Notes: generated by a model not told the origin, from the letters alone. A stretch of 43,258 nt of DNA from Methylaequor sp002691245 (GCA_002691245.1 NZHH01000020.1:1-43258); one strand, 5' to 3'. Positions 24,344-34,248 are shown, counted from the stretch's first letter. Numbers and translations: made by a program.

Positions 24344-25755
24344 TTTATTTTTGCAATTCTGAGATTATTCGTAGAGCCAGATACACCAATTGGTGCACCA
24401 GCAGTGATAACAACATAATCTCCTTTTCTTACTATTTTCTCTTTCTTAGCTAGGTCACATGCATTCTCAATCATTCCGGAGAAGCTTTTTGGTTCTAAAG
24501 AATGGATATTATGGACACCCCAAATTAACGCTAACTGTCTAGCTGTTAACCTTTCTGGTGATAAACCAATAATTGGAACGGTTGGTCTTTCTCTTGCTGC
24601 CCTTTTTGCTGTTCCTCCTGATCTTGTGTAGGTAAAAATTGCTTTGGCTAAAACCGTATTAACCACCTGAGAGGCCGCTGAACTAATTGCATCAGAAGTT
24701 GTTACTTCGAGTTTTACTTTTTTACTATCAAGCATTTGTCTATAAGAAAAATCATTTTCTACACCACGAATTATTCTGTCCATAATTTTAACAGACTCAA
24801 CTGGAAATTTACCCGATGCAGTTTCAGCAGAGAGCATTACACAATCGACAGCATCAAATACAGCCGTTGCAACATCCGAAGCTTCTGCTCTTGTCGGAGA
24901 AGGTGAGTTAACCATCGAATCAAGCATTTGTGTTGCCACAACTACAGGTTTTCCCTGGTTTCTGCATGAGTTAACGAGTCTTTTTTGAATGATTGGCACC
25001 TCTTCAGGAGGCATTTCAACACCTAGGTCTCCTCGAGCAACCATTGCAGCATCACAATGTGCGAGAATATCTTCCATTCGTTTTACTGCAAGCGGCTTTT
25101 CAAACTTTGCCATAATTGCTGTTTGATCCCCAATATATTTTTTTAAATCAATTAGGTCCTTTGATTTTTGAACAAATGATAACGCTACATAATCAAGACT
25201 TAAGTTTAAACATAATTCTAGATCCTTTAGATCTTTTTTTGTTAATGAAGATAATTTGATAAAAGTTTCAGGAATATTTACCCCTTTTTTATTTGAAATT
25301 CTCCCCCCATTAATAACTTCAGTCAGAATTTTATCGGAACTTACATATTCAATGTTTAATAATATTTTTCCATCATCAATAAGAATTTTATTGTTTTTTT
25401 TTACTGACTTAAATATTTCCGGATGTGGTAATTGTACTCTTTTTTCGTCTCCTAATTTGGGATCAAGATCTAGACAAAACCTTTGATTATTTTTTAAAAA
25501 AATTGATGACGTTTTAAAATTTCCAATTCTTAACTTTGGACCTTGAAGATCACCAAGAATTGCAATGGGTCTTCCAAGGCGTTTTTCATATTGTCTAATG
25601 TGATATACTCTTTTTCTGTGATCTTCATGACTTCCATGACTAAAATTCAATCTAAAGATATCAGCCCCTGCTTGAAAAAGGGAATGTATTTTTAATGGAG
25701 CTGATGAGGTAGGTCCTAATGTTGCTATAATTTTGGTATTTCTATTTCTAAGCAT
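24340..25755 (-). CDS. pyk: Pyruvate kinase
   Basis: A 471-residue glycolytic enzyme: phosphoenolpyruvate + ADP to pyruvate + ATP. Motifs: KIIATLGPTS, FRLNFSHGSHEDH, LGDLQGPKLRIG, MAKFEKPLAV (the catalytic Lys/Glu region, usually KIE), ARGDLGVEMPPEEVP, KPVVVATQMLDSM, SPTRAEASDVATAVFDAVDC and MLSAETASGKFP. The C-terminal domain (GTAKRAARERPTVPIIGLSP) is the usual regulatory domain. Length and domain order are normal. It is divergent from the N-formylglutamate amidohydrolase-like gene across a 54-bp gap. Confidence 0.97.
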   Translation of the reverse strand: MLRNRNTKIIATLGPTSSAPLKIHSLFQAGADIFRLNFSHGSHEDHRKRVYHIRQYEKRLGRPIAILGDLQGPKLRIGNFKTSSIFLKNNQRFCLDLDPKLGDEKRVQLPHPEIFKSVKKNNKILIDDGKILLNIEYVSSDKILTEVINGGRISNKKGVNIPETFIKLSSLTKKDLKDLELCLNLSLDYVALSFVQKSKDLIDLKKYIGDQTAIMAKFEKPLAVKRMEDILAHCDAAMVARGDLGVEMPPEEVPIIQKRLVNSCRNQGKPVVVATQMLDSMVNSPSPTRAEASDVATAVFDAVDCVMLSAETASGKFPVESVKIMDRIIRGVENDFSYRQMLDSKKVKLEVTTSDAISSAASQVVNTVLAKAIFTYTRSGGTAKRAARERPTVPIIGLSPERLTARQLALIWGVHNIHSLEPKSFSGMIENACDLAKKEKIVRKGDYVVITAGAPIGVSGSTNNLRIAKIN

Positions 25756-25809
25756 TTTACGTATAGTTTATACTACACTTGTAAAATATTTGATATAAAA
25801 TTTATTCCT

Positions 25810-26547
25810 ATGAAAAATGTTTGTATTACTAAAAGTTACATAAATAACAACTTTAAAAATCATATAATATTTATATGTGATCATGCTAATAATAAAATCC
25901 CTTCGAAATATAAAGGATTAGGTCTTACAAGAAGTGAGTTGGAATCGCATATAGCTTTTGATTTAGGTGCTAAAAATTTAGTAATTGAATTAACAAAAAA
26001 ATTAAAACAGTCTTATTTTATCTCAAATTTTTCAAGATTAATTATTGATCCAAATAGACCTAAAAGTTCGAATGACTTGATTGTTCAGGATTCATTTGGA
26101 ACGAAAATTCTAGGTAATAAGAATATAGATAAAAAAGAAAAAAATGATCGTATAGAAATTTTTTATGATAAATATCATTTTGAATTATCTGAATTTGTTA
26201 AAAAAAAGAAAAGAATCTATGAAAAAGTATTTTTAATTTCAATTCATAGTTTTACAAAAAAATCCAAAAAATTTAACAGAGGGATTGAAGTAGGTCTGTT
26301 GTGGAACAAAAATATGAATCTTTTACTGCCAATTCAAAGAGAATTAAAATTAAAAAATATTTTTTTTGGAAGAAATTTTCCATATTCTGGCTTTCACTTT
26401 AATTATACATTAGATAAGCTATATGATGATCTCTCGTTAGATAGTATTTTAATTGAAATAAGAAACGATTTGATTTGTTATAAAAAAGGAATTACAAAAT
26501 ATGTAGATATTTTTAGTAAAATTTTTAATGAATTTTTAAATGGCTAA
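25810..26547 (+). CDS. N-formylglutamate amidohydrolase family protein
   Basis: A 245-residue hydrolase-like protein. FICDHANNKIPSKYKGLGLT followed by AFDLGAKNLV, SNFSRLIIDPNRP and ISIHSFTKK match the family, whose proteins include HutG-type formylglutamate deformylases. This lineage is the shorter 'hypothetical' branch often next to DUF1244 in alphaproteobacteria, and no hut genes are nearby, so the substrate is uncertain. The ATG at 25810 starts a three-gene run with 8-bp and 4-bp overlaps. Confidence 0.85.
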   Translation: MKNVCITKSYINNNFKNHIIFICDHANNKIPSKYKGLGLTRSELESHIAFDLGAKNLVIELTKKLKQSYFISNFSRLIIDPNRPKSSNDLIVQDSFGTKILGNKNIDKKEKNDRIEIFYDKYHFELSEFVKKKKRIYEKVFLISIHSFTKKSKKFNRGIEVGLLWNKNMNLLLPIQRELKLKNIFFGRNFPYSGFHFNYTLDKLYDDLSLDSILIEIRNDLICYKKGITKYVDIFSKIFNEFLNG

Positions 26548-26800
26548 TTACAAAAACAAAAACAATATTCAAGCAGCAGTTTTCAGAAGGTTGGTTGATC
26601 ATTTGCAGAAGAACACTTCTGTCCAAAATATTGATTTAATGAATTTAGCAGGTTTCTGTAGAAATTGTCTCTCGAAATGGACAGTAGAAGAGGCAAAAAA
26701 AATTAATGTGTCTTTAGAATATGAAGATGTCAGAACCGAGCTATATGGCATGAAATATCCAGAGTGGAAAAAAAAATACCAAACACCAATTAAAAAATGA
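26540..26800 (+). CDS. DUF1244 family protein
   Basis: An 86-residue protein. The conserved core is AAVFRRLVDHLQKNTSVQNI, then DLMNLAGFCRNCLSKWTVEE and YGMKYPEWKKKYQTP, the DUF1244 signature with its two Cys in FCRNCL. Function unknown; a small helical protein, widespread in alphaproteobacteria. It begins 8 bases inside the upstream gene and overlaps the epimerase by 4 bp (ATGA), so the three are probably translated together. Confidence 0.93.
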   Translation: MANYKNKNNIQAAVFRRLVDHLQKNTSVQNIDLMNLAGFCRNCLSKWTVEEAKKINVSLEYEDVRTELYGMKYPEWKKKYQTPIKK

Positions 26801-27750
26801 CTATTTTAATTACTGGTGCTGCAGGTTTCATAGGCTTTCATACATGCCTTGCAAAACTTAAAAAAAATAATCTCGTTATTGGAGTTGATAACCTAAACAA
26901 TTATTATGATGTAAAACTTAAAAAAGATAGATTGAATATTCTTAGAAAATATAAAAATTTTTCTTTCTTTAAAAGTGACATTCAAAATTCACACCTATTT
27001 ACAAAATTTAAAAAAAAAAAAATTGATGTTATAATTAATTTAGCCGCTCAGGCTGGTGTAAGGCATTCTCTTAAAGATCCGCATTCATATATAAATTCAA
27101 ATGTTTTAGGTCAACTTAACATGCTAGAACTAGCAAGAAAAATAAATGTAAAAAAGTTTATATACGCAAGTTCATCCTCTGTGTATGGAGGGAATAAAAA
27201 ATTACCATTTTCAGTTGAGCATAGAGTAGACAACCCGGTTTCACTTTATGCAGCATCTAAAAAATCAACAGAATTAATTGCTGAATGCTATTCTCATTTA
27301 TTTGATATAAATTGTATTGGTTTAAGATTTTTTACAGTCTACGGCCCCTGGGGAAGACCAGATATGGCAACTTTCATTTTTACTAAAAAAATTTTAGAGA
27401 AAAAAAAGATAGATATTTATAATTTTGGAAAAATGCAAAGAGACTTTACATATATTGATGATATTGTTCAAGGAATTCTTGGAGCAATAAAAACTACTAA
27501 ATCTGGACATTTGGTCTATAACCTTGGGAATAGTCATCCAGAAATTTTGGAAAATTTTATTTCTTTAATAGAACAAAACCTTGGAATAAAGGCAAAAAAA
27601 AATTATCTTCCTATTCAACCAGGTGATGTTGAGAAAACTTTTGCTAATATTGATCTTAGTAAAAAAGATTTAAAATTTAAACCAAAAACTACTATATTTA
27701 GAGGCATTCCAAAATTCATAGAATGGTATAAAGATTATTATAAAATTTAA
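26797..27750 (+). CDS. NAD-dependent nucleotide-sugar epimerase, UDP-glucuronate 4-epimerase-like
   Basis: A 317-residue extended short-chain dehydrogenase. The Rossmann glycines GAAGFIGFH lie at about 7-15. VIGVDNLNNYYDVKLKKDRL is characteristic of the UDP-glucuronate 4-epimerase (LpsL/Cap1J) group. Catalytic SSSSVYG and Y151-x3-K155 (YAASK) are present, and RFFTVYGPWGRPDMA is the family substrate loop. The likely reaction is UDP-GlcA to UDP-GalA for surface polysaccharide. No other polysaccharide genes are adjacent. It overlaps DUF1244 by 4 bp and the convergent ligase by 4 bp. Confidence 0.9.
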   Translation: MTILITGAAGFIGFHTCLAKLKKNNLVIGVDNLNNYYDVKLKKDRLNILRKYKNFSFFKSDIQNSHLFTKFKKKKIDVIINLAAQAGVRHSLKDPHSYINSNVLGQLNMLELARKINVKKFIYASSSSVYGGNKKLPFSVEHRVDNPVSLYAASKKSTELIAECYSHLFDINCIGLRFFTVYGPWGRPDMATFIFTKKILEKKKIDIYNFGKMQRDFTYIDDIVQGILGAIKTTKSGHLVYNLGNSHPEILENFISLIEQNLGIKAKKNYLPIQPGDVEKTFANIDLSKKDLKFKPKTTIFRGIPKFIEWYKDYYKI

Positions 27751-29438
27751 TAGAGTGATTCAATCTTATCTTTAAAGAATTTATAAACTTCTCTTTTCTT
27801 AATTTTTTGTGTTTGAGTAAGAAAACCATCTTCATAGGTTAAAGGTTTATTAAGTAAAATATATTTCCGAATTTTTTCAACTGAGTTAAGTTTGGAATTT
27901 GTGAACCTTAGGATTAATTTAATTTTTGAATCATCTGATTTTTCTTCTGAATATAACAATGCAACCAAATAAGGTTTGTTATCTCCAAAAACAACAGCTT
28001 GATCAATTCCAACTTGTTCAGTAAGAATATTTTCTATCTTTTGCACTGATACGTTGTCTCCCCCCGAAGTTACAATAAGGTCTTTTTTTCTTCCATTTAT
28101 AATTAGCCTTCCTTTATTATCAAAAAAACCAAGATCACCTGTATGCAACCAATTTTTTTTGATGGTTTCGTTAGTTAGTTTCTTGTTTTTCCAATAACCC
28201 AACATCACATTATTTCCTTTAACTAAAATTTCATTTTGATTTGATATTTTTACTTCAACATTTTTGACAGGAAACCCTACAGTTCTGGCGTCGTTTTTTG
28301 ATTTTGTGTTGCAACTTATTAAAGGCGATGCCTCTGTTTGTCCGTAACCTTGTAATAGACAAAAACCAATTTTATTAAAAAATAAACCAATTTCTGGATT
28401 TAGAGCTGCACCACCTGAAATTAGAGCTTTGATATTACCACCAAAGATATTTTTAATTTTTTTTGTTACAAGGGTTTTGACCAAAATCTTACCAAATAAA
28501 TAATTAATAGATATTTTATTTTCATTTTTGATGTATTTAAAAATCATATCAAATATTTTATTTTTGACTTGATTAGATCCAATAAACCTCTTTTTAACCT
28601 TTTTGTATATGTTTTCATATAACCTAGGTACAGCAGAAAAAATAGTTGGTTTAACTTCTTTTAATTCATAAAGTAATTTCTCTAATGATGTGCAAAAATA
28701 AATTTCGGCGTTAATAAGCATAGGAAAATATAGACCTGCCATTCTTTCATATGAATGCGAAAGTGGTAAAAAGGAAATAAATCTTTCTTCATCTATTTCA
28801 AATTCTCCTATTATACCTAATGCACTATTTAGGTTGTCAAGAATGGCTTTGTGACTTAGTACAACTCCCTTTGGATTTCCACTTGTTCCAGAGGTATAAA
28901 TTATTGTCGAGACATCATTTTTTTTTACTGTTGGTTTTATAATTTTTTTTGGTTTTTGAGAAATTATTTGTTTGTAATCTAAAAAATTCAAACTTTTTTC
29001 AATTGTTATAATCCTTTTATTATCGAAATCTTTAAGGCATGACTGGTTTTTTCTGAAAATATGATCGTCTTCTAAAATCACAATTTTAGGATTAGAATCC
29101 TTTATTATAAAAGTATTGTCATTTTCGTTATTAGTCACAAACGAAGGCACACTTATTGCTCCTGCTGCCATAATTGCAATATCAAATTCTACCCATTCAA
29201 TTCTATTAGAAGATAATAAAAAAATTCTATCAGATTCTTTAATTCCTAGACTTTGAAAAACTGAAATTATTTTATTTACTCTCAAATTTATTTCTTCAAA
29301 TGAATCTCCAACCCACTGGGAACCATCTTTTTTAAAAAGAAATTTCTTTTTCGGAAAATTTTTTTTGTAAAATTTTAAAATATCAGGTAAATTCTTCGAA
29401 TTGTTTAAAATACTTGTAAAATCTAAATTATTATTCAT
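27747..29438 (-). CDS. Long-chain acyl-CoA synthetase (AMP-binding)
   Basis: A 563-residue enzyme activating a fatty acid to acyl-AMP and then acyl-CoA. Motifs: TIIYTSGTSGNPKGVVLSH (A3, ATP binding), LPLSHSYERMAG, GYGQTEASP (A5), NWLHTGDLGFFDNKGRLII (A7) and GRKKDLIVTSGGDNV (A8). The order and the 'LSHSYER' box fit the bacterial long-chain AMP-forming (FAA1/Lcs-like) group. It is slightly short, about 560 compared with 600. It is divergent from pepF with a 25-bp gap and convergent with the epimerase. The fatty acid chain length cannot be read from sequence. Confidence 0.92.
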   Translation of the reverse strand: MNNNLDFTSILNNSKNLPDILKFYKKNFPKKKFLFKKDGSQWVGDSFEEINLRVNKIISVFQSLGIKESDRIFLLSSNRIEWVEFDIAIMAAGAISVPSFVTNNENDNTFIIKDSNPKIVILEDDHIFRKNQSCLKDFDNKRIITIEKSLNFLDYKQIISQKPKKIIKPTVKKNDVSTIIYTSGTSGNPKGVVLSHKAILDNLNSALGIIGEFEIDEERFISFLPLSHSYERMAGLYFPMLINAEIYFCTSLEKLLYELKEVKPTIFSAVPRLYENIYKKVKKRFIGSNQVKNKIFDMIFKYIKNENKISINYLFGKILVKTLVTKKIKNIFGGNIKALISGGAALNPEIGLFFNKIGFCLLQGYGQTEASPLISCNTKSKNDARTVGFPVKNVEVKISNQNEILVKGNNVMLGYWKNKKLTNETIKKNWLHTGDLGFFDNKGRLIINGRKKDLIVTSGGDNVSVQKIENILTEQVGIDQAVVFGDNKPYLVALLYSEEKSDDSKIKLILRFTNSKLNSVEKIRKYILLNKPLTYEDGFLTQTQKIKKREVYKFFKDKIESLY

Positions 29439-29463
29439 TTAATGTTATTTAACTTATTTATTT

Positions 29464-31212
29464 ATGACAAACTTACCTATTTGGAATTTAGCTGATTTTT
29501 ATCCCAATTATAAGTCTAAACTTATAAAAGATGATCTTGAATCACTTCGTAAAGATTCAGAATCTTTTTTGAAAAAATATAAAAAAAAATTAAAACATTT
29601 GGATAAGAGCAAATTGCTTAAATCAATCGAGGATTATGAACAACTTGAAGAAAAAATATATTTCATAAAAAGTTTTTCTTTTCTAACCCATTGTACTGAC
29701 CAACTAAATAAAGAAAAAAATAAATTTTATCAAAGCACAGAAGAAATTATATCTGATATAGAAAAAAATATTATTTTTTTTGGTATTGAATTTAATAAAA
29801 TAAATAAAAAAAAAATCTATCAACTTAAAAGTTCTAAGTATTCAAGTTGGATAGAAAACTTAAATAAATTTAAAAAATATCAACAAACTGAAAAAATAGA
29901 AAAAGTTTTAATGGAAAAATCAATTACCAGCTCTTCTGCTTGGATTAAATTTTTTGATCAATCAATGACTCGTCTTAGGTTCTCATTTCGAAATAAAAAA
30001 TTAAGTGAAACAGAAATTTTAAATTTATTCTCTTCATCAGATCAAAAAATAAGAAAAGATGCAGCTATTAGTTTTGGAAAAACTCTTAACGAAAACATAT
30101 TTAATTTTACATTTATAATGAATAATATTTCAAAAGACCTTGATATTGATATAAAACTTAGAGGGTTTGAGTTTTCGGAATCTTCCAGACATCTTTCAAA
30201 TCAGATTGATAAGGAAGACGTAGATTCTTTGGTCAAAACAGTCAAGGGAAATTATAGAAACATTTGTCATAGATATTACAATTACAAAGCAAAATGCTTT
30301 GGACAAAAAAAGCTTAACTTTTGGGATAGGAATGCTCCTTACCCTGGCAGGAAAACCGACAATATTTCATGGTCGAAAGCAAAGAGTATTGTACTTGAGT
30401 CTTATAATGATTTTGACAAAAGGCTAGGGAGTATCGCAAATATTTTTTTCGAAAAAAACTGGATTCACGCAAAACCAATGAACGGTAAAACGTCTGGTGC
30501 ATTTTCACACCCTACCGTCCCATCATGTCACCCTTATATTTTAATGAATTATCAAGGAAAAACAAGAGATGTAATGACACTGGCTCATGAATTAGGTCAC
30601 GGCGTTCACCAATATTTGGCAAGTAAACAAGGTCTTCTTCTAGCAGACACACCATTAACACTTGCTGAAACAGCTAGTGTATTTGGAGAGATGTTAACAT
30701 TTAAATCTCTATTAAGAAAAACAAGAAACAAAGATGAAAGGATTTATCTTTTAAGAAGTAAAATTGAAGACATGATAAACACCGTGTTTAGGCAAATTTC
30801 TTTCTTTATTTTTGAGAGAGAAATCCACTCACTAAGATCAAGATTTGAGCTATCTGATGATGATATTTCTGAGGTATGGATGAAAACTCAAAAAGAAAGC
30901 CTTGGAAACAGTGTCAATTTAACGAATGATTACAAATCATTTTGGGCTTACATACCACACTTTATCCATTCTCCTTTTTATGTTTATGCATACGCATTTG
31001 GAGATTGTCTTGTGAATTCGCTTTATTCTAAGTTTGAAGAATCTCCACATAACTTTAATGATAAATACTTTAGCTTACTTGAATCAGGGGGCTCTAGAAA
31101 TTACCAGGTGTTACTAGCGGAATTTGATTTAGACCCAAAAAATAAAAATTTTTGGCAATTGGGTATGAATCTTATCAAAAATCTGTTAGATGAATTAGAA
31201 AAAATAAGTTAG
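29464..31212 (+). CDS. pepF: Oligoendopeptidase F (M3 family zinc metallopeptidase)
   Basis: A 582-residue cytoplasmic metallopeptidase for oligopeptides. The zinc site is HELGHGVHQ with H375, E376 and H379; the third ligand is in ETASVFGEML near residue 400. GAFSHPTVPSCHPYILMNYQ upstream and FIHSPFYVYAYAFGDCLVNS near the end are typical M3B/PepF features. The length fits. pntAA follows by 13 bp on the same strand but is not functionally related. Confidence 0.95.
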   Translation: MTNLPIWNLADFYPNYKSKLIKDDLESLRKDSESFLKKYKKKLKHLDKSKLLKSIEDYEQLEEKIYFIKSFSFLTHCTDQLNKEKNKFYQSTEEIISDIEKNIIFFGIEFNKINKKKIYQLKSSKYSSWIENLNKFKKYQQTEKIEKVLMEKSITSSSAWIKFFDQSMTRLRFSFRNKKLSETEILNLFSSSDQKIRKDAAISFGKTLNENIFNFTFIMNNISKDLDIDIKLRGFEFSESSRHLSNQIDKEDVDSLVKTVKGNYRNICHRYYNYKAKCFGQKKLNFWDRNAPYPGRKTDNISWSKAKSIVLESYNDFDKRLGSIANIFFEKNWIHAKPMNGKTSGAFSHPTVPSCHPYILMNYQGKTRDVMTLAHELGHGVHQYLASKQGLLLADTPLTLAETASVFGEMLTFKSLLRKTRNKDERIYLLRSKIEDMINTVFRQISFFIFEREIHSLRSRFELSDDDISEVWMKTQKESLGNSVNLTNDYKSFWAYIPHFIHSPFYVYAYAFGDCLVNSLYSKFEESPHNFNDKYFSLLESGGSRNYQVLLAEFDLDPKNKNFWQLGMNLIKNLLDELEKIS

Positions 31213-31225
31213 TTTAGGAATCAAA

Positions 31226-32332
31226 ATGAAATTAGTAGTACCAACTGAAATATATGAAGGAGAAAAAAGAGTGAGTATAACTCCAGATTGTGTTTCTTCT
31301 CTTAAGAAAATGGGTTTTGAGGTATTTATTCAAAAAGATGCAGGCCTTAATTCTTCATATACAGATAATGATTATAAAAAAAACGGCGCCAAAATATCTA
31401 ATAAACTGGGAGAGCTTTATAAAAATGCAGATCTAGTGGTTAAAATTCAAAGACCAACAAAAAAAAATAAAATTAATGAGTGCAACTTTCTAAAAAATTG
31501 TAGTCTATTAACCCTTCTTTATGAACAAAAGTTCAAGAATGAGTTTAATTTAATCAAGAAGTTAAAAATAAATGTTTTTGCACTTGAGAAAATGCCTAGA
31601 ATTTCTAGAGCTCAGAGCATGGACGTTTTGTCCTCACAAAGCAACTTGTCTGGATACAAAGCTGTAATTGATGCAGCCAGTGAATTCAACAAAGCATTCC
31701 CATTAATGATGACTTCAGCTGGAACTGTTGCACCAGCAAAAGTACTAGTAATTGGAGCCGGAGTAGCTGGATTGCAAGCTATTGCCACAGCAAAAAGATT
31801 GGGTTCAGTGGTTTCCTCGTTTGATGTTAGATCATCTACAAAGGAACAAGTCGAAAGTCTCGGAGCCAAGTTTATTGAAGTTAAAGGTGAGGATTCAGGA
31901 GAAACTGCAGCCGGTTACGCAAAGGAAATGACTAAATCATACAAAAAAAAACAAAATGCACTACTTGAAGAAACAATAAAGAAAATGGATATTGTAATTA
32001 CAACTGCATTAGTACCTGGTAAACCCGCTCCAAGACTGATTAATAAAAAAATGGTAGAATCTATGAAAGTAGGAAGTATAATCGTTGATTTAGCATCAGA
32101 GTTTGGAGGAAATTGCGAGTTAGTAAAACACGGAGAAACGGTTATTTATAAATCTACAAAGATTATTGGACCTTTGAACTTAGCTGCTACTGTCGCGCAA
32201 GATTCCTCTCGATTGTTCTCAAAAAATGTTATTAACTTCCTAATGAACTCATGCGAATCAGGAAAATTTAAAAATTTTAATTGGGAAGATGAAGTTGTGA
32301 GAGAAACCTGCGTTTTAAAAAATTATAAATAG
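31226..32332 (+). CDS. pntAA: NAD(P) transhydrogenase alpha subunit, part 1
   Basis: A 368-residue NAD(H)-binding domain I of the proton-translocating transhydrogenase. MKLVVPTEIYEGEKRVSITP is the family opening; KMPRISRAQSMDVLSSQSNL and SGYKAVIDAA follow. The Rossmann region is VLVIGAGVAGLQAIATAKRL, then SFDVRSSTKEQVESLGAKFI. The split alphaproteobacterial form (as in Rhodospirillum rubrum) has domain I alone, and the next gene carries the membrane part. RBS region TTTAGGAATC lies before the ATG. First of pntAA-pntAB-pntB. Confidence 0.96.
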   Translation: MKLVVPTEIYEGEKRVSITPDCVSSLKKMGFEVFIQKDAGLNSSYTDNDYKKNGAKISNKLGELYKNADLVVKIQRPTKKNKINECNFLKNCSLLTLLYEQKFKNEFNLIKKLKINVFALEKMPRISRAQSMDVLSSQSNLSGYKAVIDAASEFNKAFPLMMTSAGTVAPAKVLVIGAGVAGLQAIATAKRLGSVVSSFDVRSSTKEQVESLGAKFIEVKGEDSGETAAGYAKEMTKSYKKKQNALLEETIKKMDIVITTALVPGKPAPRLINKKMVESMKVGSIIVDLASEFGGNCELVKHGETVIYKSTKIIGPLNLAATVAQDSSRLFSKNVINFLMNSCESGKFKNFNWEDEVVRETCVLKNYK

Positions 32333-32344
32333 AAAGACTAGATT

Positions 32345-32653
32345 ATGGAAAATATTGACCCATTTATAAACTTATTAATGATTTTTATTTTGGCCTGTAT
32401 AATAGGTTATTATGTTATTTGGGGGGTAACTTCAGCTCTTCACTCTCCGTTAATGGCTGTTACAAATGCAATTTCAAGTGTCATAATAGTAGGTGCCCTC
32501 ATTGCAGCTGGTCCTGAAGAAATAAATTTTTCCTCTATAATGGGATTTCTGGCAATAATTTTAGCATCAATTAATATATTTGGAGGATTTGTAGTTTCCC
32601 ATAGAATGTTATCAATGTTCAAAAAGAAAGAAAAGAAAAATTCAAATGAGTGA
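32345..32653 (+). CDS. pntAB: NAD(P) transhydrogenase alpha subunit, part 2 (membrane)
   Basis: A 102-residue membrane subunit with three hydrophobic segments (about 8-28, 40-58, 65-87). YYVIWGVTSALHSPLMAVTN followed by AISSVIIVGAL and the end FGGFVVSHRMLSMFKKKEKK are typical. It forms part of domain II, the proton path, with pntB. The start is ATG at 32345. It overlaps pntB by 8 bp. Confidence 0.96.
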   Translation: MENIDPFINLLMIFILACIIGYYVIWGVTSALHSPLMAVTNAISSVIIVGALIAAGPEEINFSSIMGFLAIILASINIFGGFVVSHRMLSMFKKKEKKNSNE

Positions 32654-34037
32654 AAATTTAACTGCAATATTTTATCTGATTTCTGCAATATTTTTTATTC
32701 TTGCGTTAAAAGGACTGTCTCACCCAGAATCTGCTCGTAACGGTAATGTATTAGGTATAATAGGAATGGTAGTGGCAATTATCACTACGCTTTTTAATAA
32801 GAATGTTTTGTCTTATGAGCTAATCATCTTAGGCATTATAATAGGAGGGGCGATTGGAACTTTTATTGCTCTAAAAATTGAAATGACAGCTTTACCCCAA
32901 CTTGTAGCAGCATTTCACTCACTTGTTGGTCTGGCAGCAGTATTTGTAGCAACAAGCGCATTTTATTCACCTCAAAGTTATGGGATAGTTGATGAAGCAG
33001 GTTTAATATTTTCATCTAGCCTTGTTGAAATGTCTTTAGGCGTTGCAATTGGAGCTATCACATTTACAGGTTCAGTAATTGCTTTTTTAAAACTTCAAGG
33101 CCTTGTGAGTGGAGCCCCAACAACATTTTTTGGACAACATTTCTTAAACTTAATAATTTTTGTCTCATTGATAGTATTAACAGTGATGTTCACTCTTTCA
33201 TCATCTTTCGAAATTTTTTGGCTAATAGTAGGATTATCTTTATTATTAGGAATACTATTAATTATTCCGATAGGTGGAGCAGATATGCCGGTAGTTGTAT
33301 CAATGCTTAACTCTTATTCAGGTTGGGCTGCTGCAGGTATAGGGTTTACATTATCTAATCATCTTCTAATTATAGTAGGTTCTTTGGTAGGAGCCTCAGG
33401 AGCAATTTTAAGTTACATTATGTGTAAAGGAATGAATAGATCATTCGTTAGTGTTATTCTGGGTGGTTTTGGAGTAGAAGAGGGAACAGCCGTTGACAAA
33501 AATCAAGGTAAAACGGTAAAAACTGGGAGCCCAGAAGACGCTGCATTTATTATGTCAAATGCTAGCAGTGTAATTATTGTTCCTGGATACGGTATGGCTG
33601 TTGCTCAAGCACAACACGCTTTAAGAGAGATGTGTGATATTCTAAAAAAAAATGGTGTCACTATAAAATATGCCATTCATCCAGTTGCGGGAAGGATGCC
33701 AGGGCACATGAATGTTTTACTTGCTGAGGCCAATGTTCCATACGACGAGGTTTTCGAACTAGAAGAGATAAATAGCGAGTTTTCTAATACTGATGCCGCT
33801 TTTGTAATTGGTGCTAATGATATTACGAATCCGGCAGCTAAAACAGATAAATCAAGCCCTATTTACGGAATGCCAATTCTTGATGTAGAAAATAGTGGAA
33901 CAGTTCTTTTTGTAAAAAGATCTATGGCCTCTGGTTATGCTGGTGTGGATAATGAACTTTTCTTTAGGGATAACACAATGATGTTGTTTTCAGATGCAAA
34001 AAAAATGGTTGAGAACATTATAAAGGGGTTGGATTAG
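32646..34037 (+). CDS. pntB: NAD(P) transhydrogenase beta subunit
   Basis: A 463-residue subunit: N-terminal domain II with about nine membrane segments (1-270), then the NADP(H)-binding domain III. Motifs: GLSHPESARNGNVLGIIGM, MTALPQLVAAFHSLVGLAAV, ADMPVVVSMLNSYSGWAAAG, VIIVPGYGMAVAQAQHALRE, HPVAGRMPGHMNVLLAEANV and VIGANDITNPAAKTD. Together with pntAA/pntAB it uses the proton gradient to make NADPH from NADH. The start is ATG at 32646. Its stop lies 4 bases from the convergent rpsU end. Confidence 0.97.
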   Translation: MSENLTAIFYLISAIFFILALKGLSHPESARNGNVLGIIGMVVAIITTLFNKNVLSYELIILGIIIGGAIGTFIALKIEMTALPQLVAAFHSLVGLAAVFVATSAFYSPQSYGIVDEAGLIFSSSLVEMSLGVAIGAITFTGSVIAFLKLQGLVSGAPTTFFGQHFLNLIIFVSLIVLTVMFTLSSSFEIFWLIVGLSLLLGILLIIPIGGADMPVVVSMLNSYSGWAAAGIGFTLSNHLLIIVGSLVGASGAILSYIMCKGMNRSFVSVILGGFGVEEGTAVDKNQGKTVKTGSPEDAAFIMSNASSVIIVPGYGMAVAQAQHALREMCDILKKNGVTIKYAIHPVAGRMPGHMNVLLAEANVPYDEVFELEEINSEFSNTDAAFVIGANDITNPAAKTDKSSPIYGMPILDVENSGTVLFVKRSMASGYAGVDNELFFRDNTMMLFSDAKKMVENIIKGLD

Positions 34038-34041
34038 AAAC

Positions 34042-34248
34042 CTAATATCCTTGAATTTCCATTTTTTTTCTTTGCATTTTCTTATATCTTCTAGTGCACT
34101 CATTAAGAAGTCTAGCCTTCTTTTCAGATGGCTTCTCATAAGCTCTTCTTTGTTTCATCTCTTTGAAGATTCCCTCCCTTTGGAGTTTTTTCTTCATAGC
34201 CCTCATAGCTTTTTCTAAGTTGTTATCTCTAACACTAACTCTAATAAT
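34042..34248 (-). CDS. rpsU: Ribosomal protein bS21 with apparent ATT start
   Basis: A 68-residue small-subunit protein. The sequence RVSVRDNNLEKAMRAMKKKL, then QREGIFKEMKQRRAYEKPSE and KKARLLNECTRRYKKMQRKK is clearly bS21. No ATG, GTG or TTG lies in frame between the upstream stop codon and the conserved RVSVRD. AAGGAG at 34256-34261 (minus) stands seven bases before ATT at 34246-34248, so I take that ATT as the start; a second ATT follows at once. Known AUU starts (infC) are controlled by IF3. A base-call error is possible. It is divergent from coq9, an arrangement seen in other alphaproteobacteria. Confidence 0.9.
   Translation of the reverse strand: MIRVSVRDNNLEKAMRAMKKKLQREGIFKEMKQRRAYEKPSEKKARLLNECTRRYKKMQRKKMEIQGY

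Noticed and set aside
25761..25775. Short palindrome GTATA-GTT-TATAC between pyk and the amidohydrolase-like gene
   Set aside because: Five-base arms in AT-rich DNA are expected by chance; no second copy was noticed.
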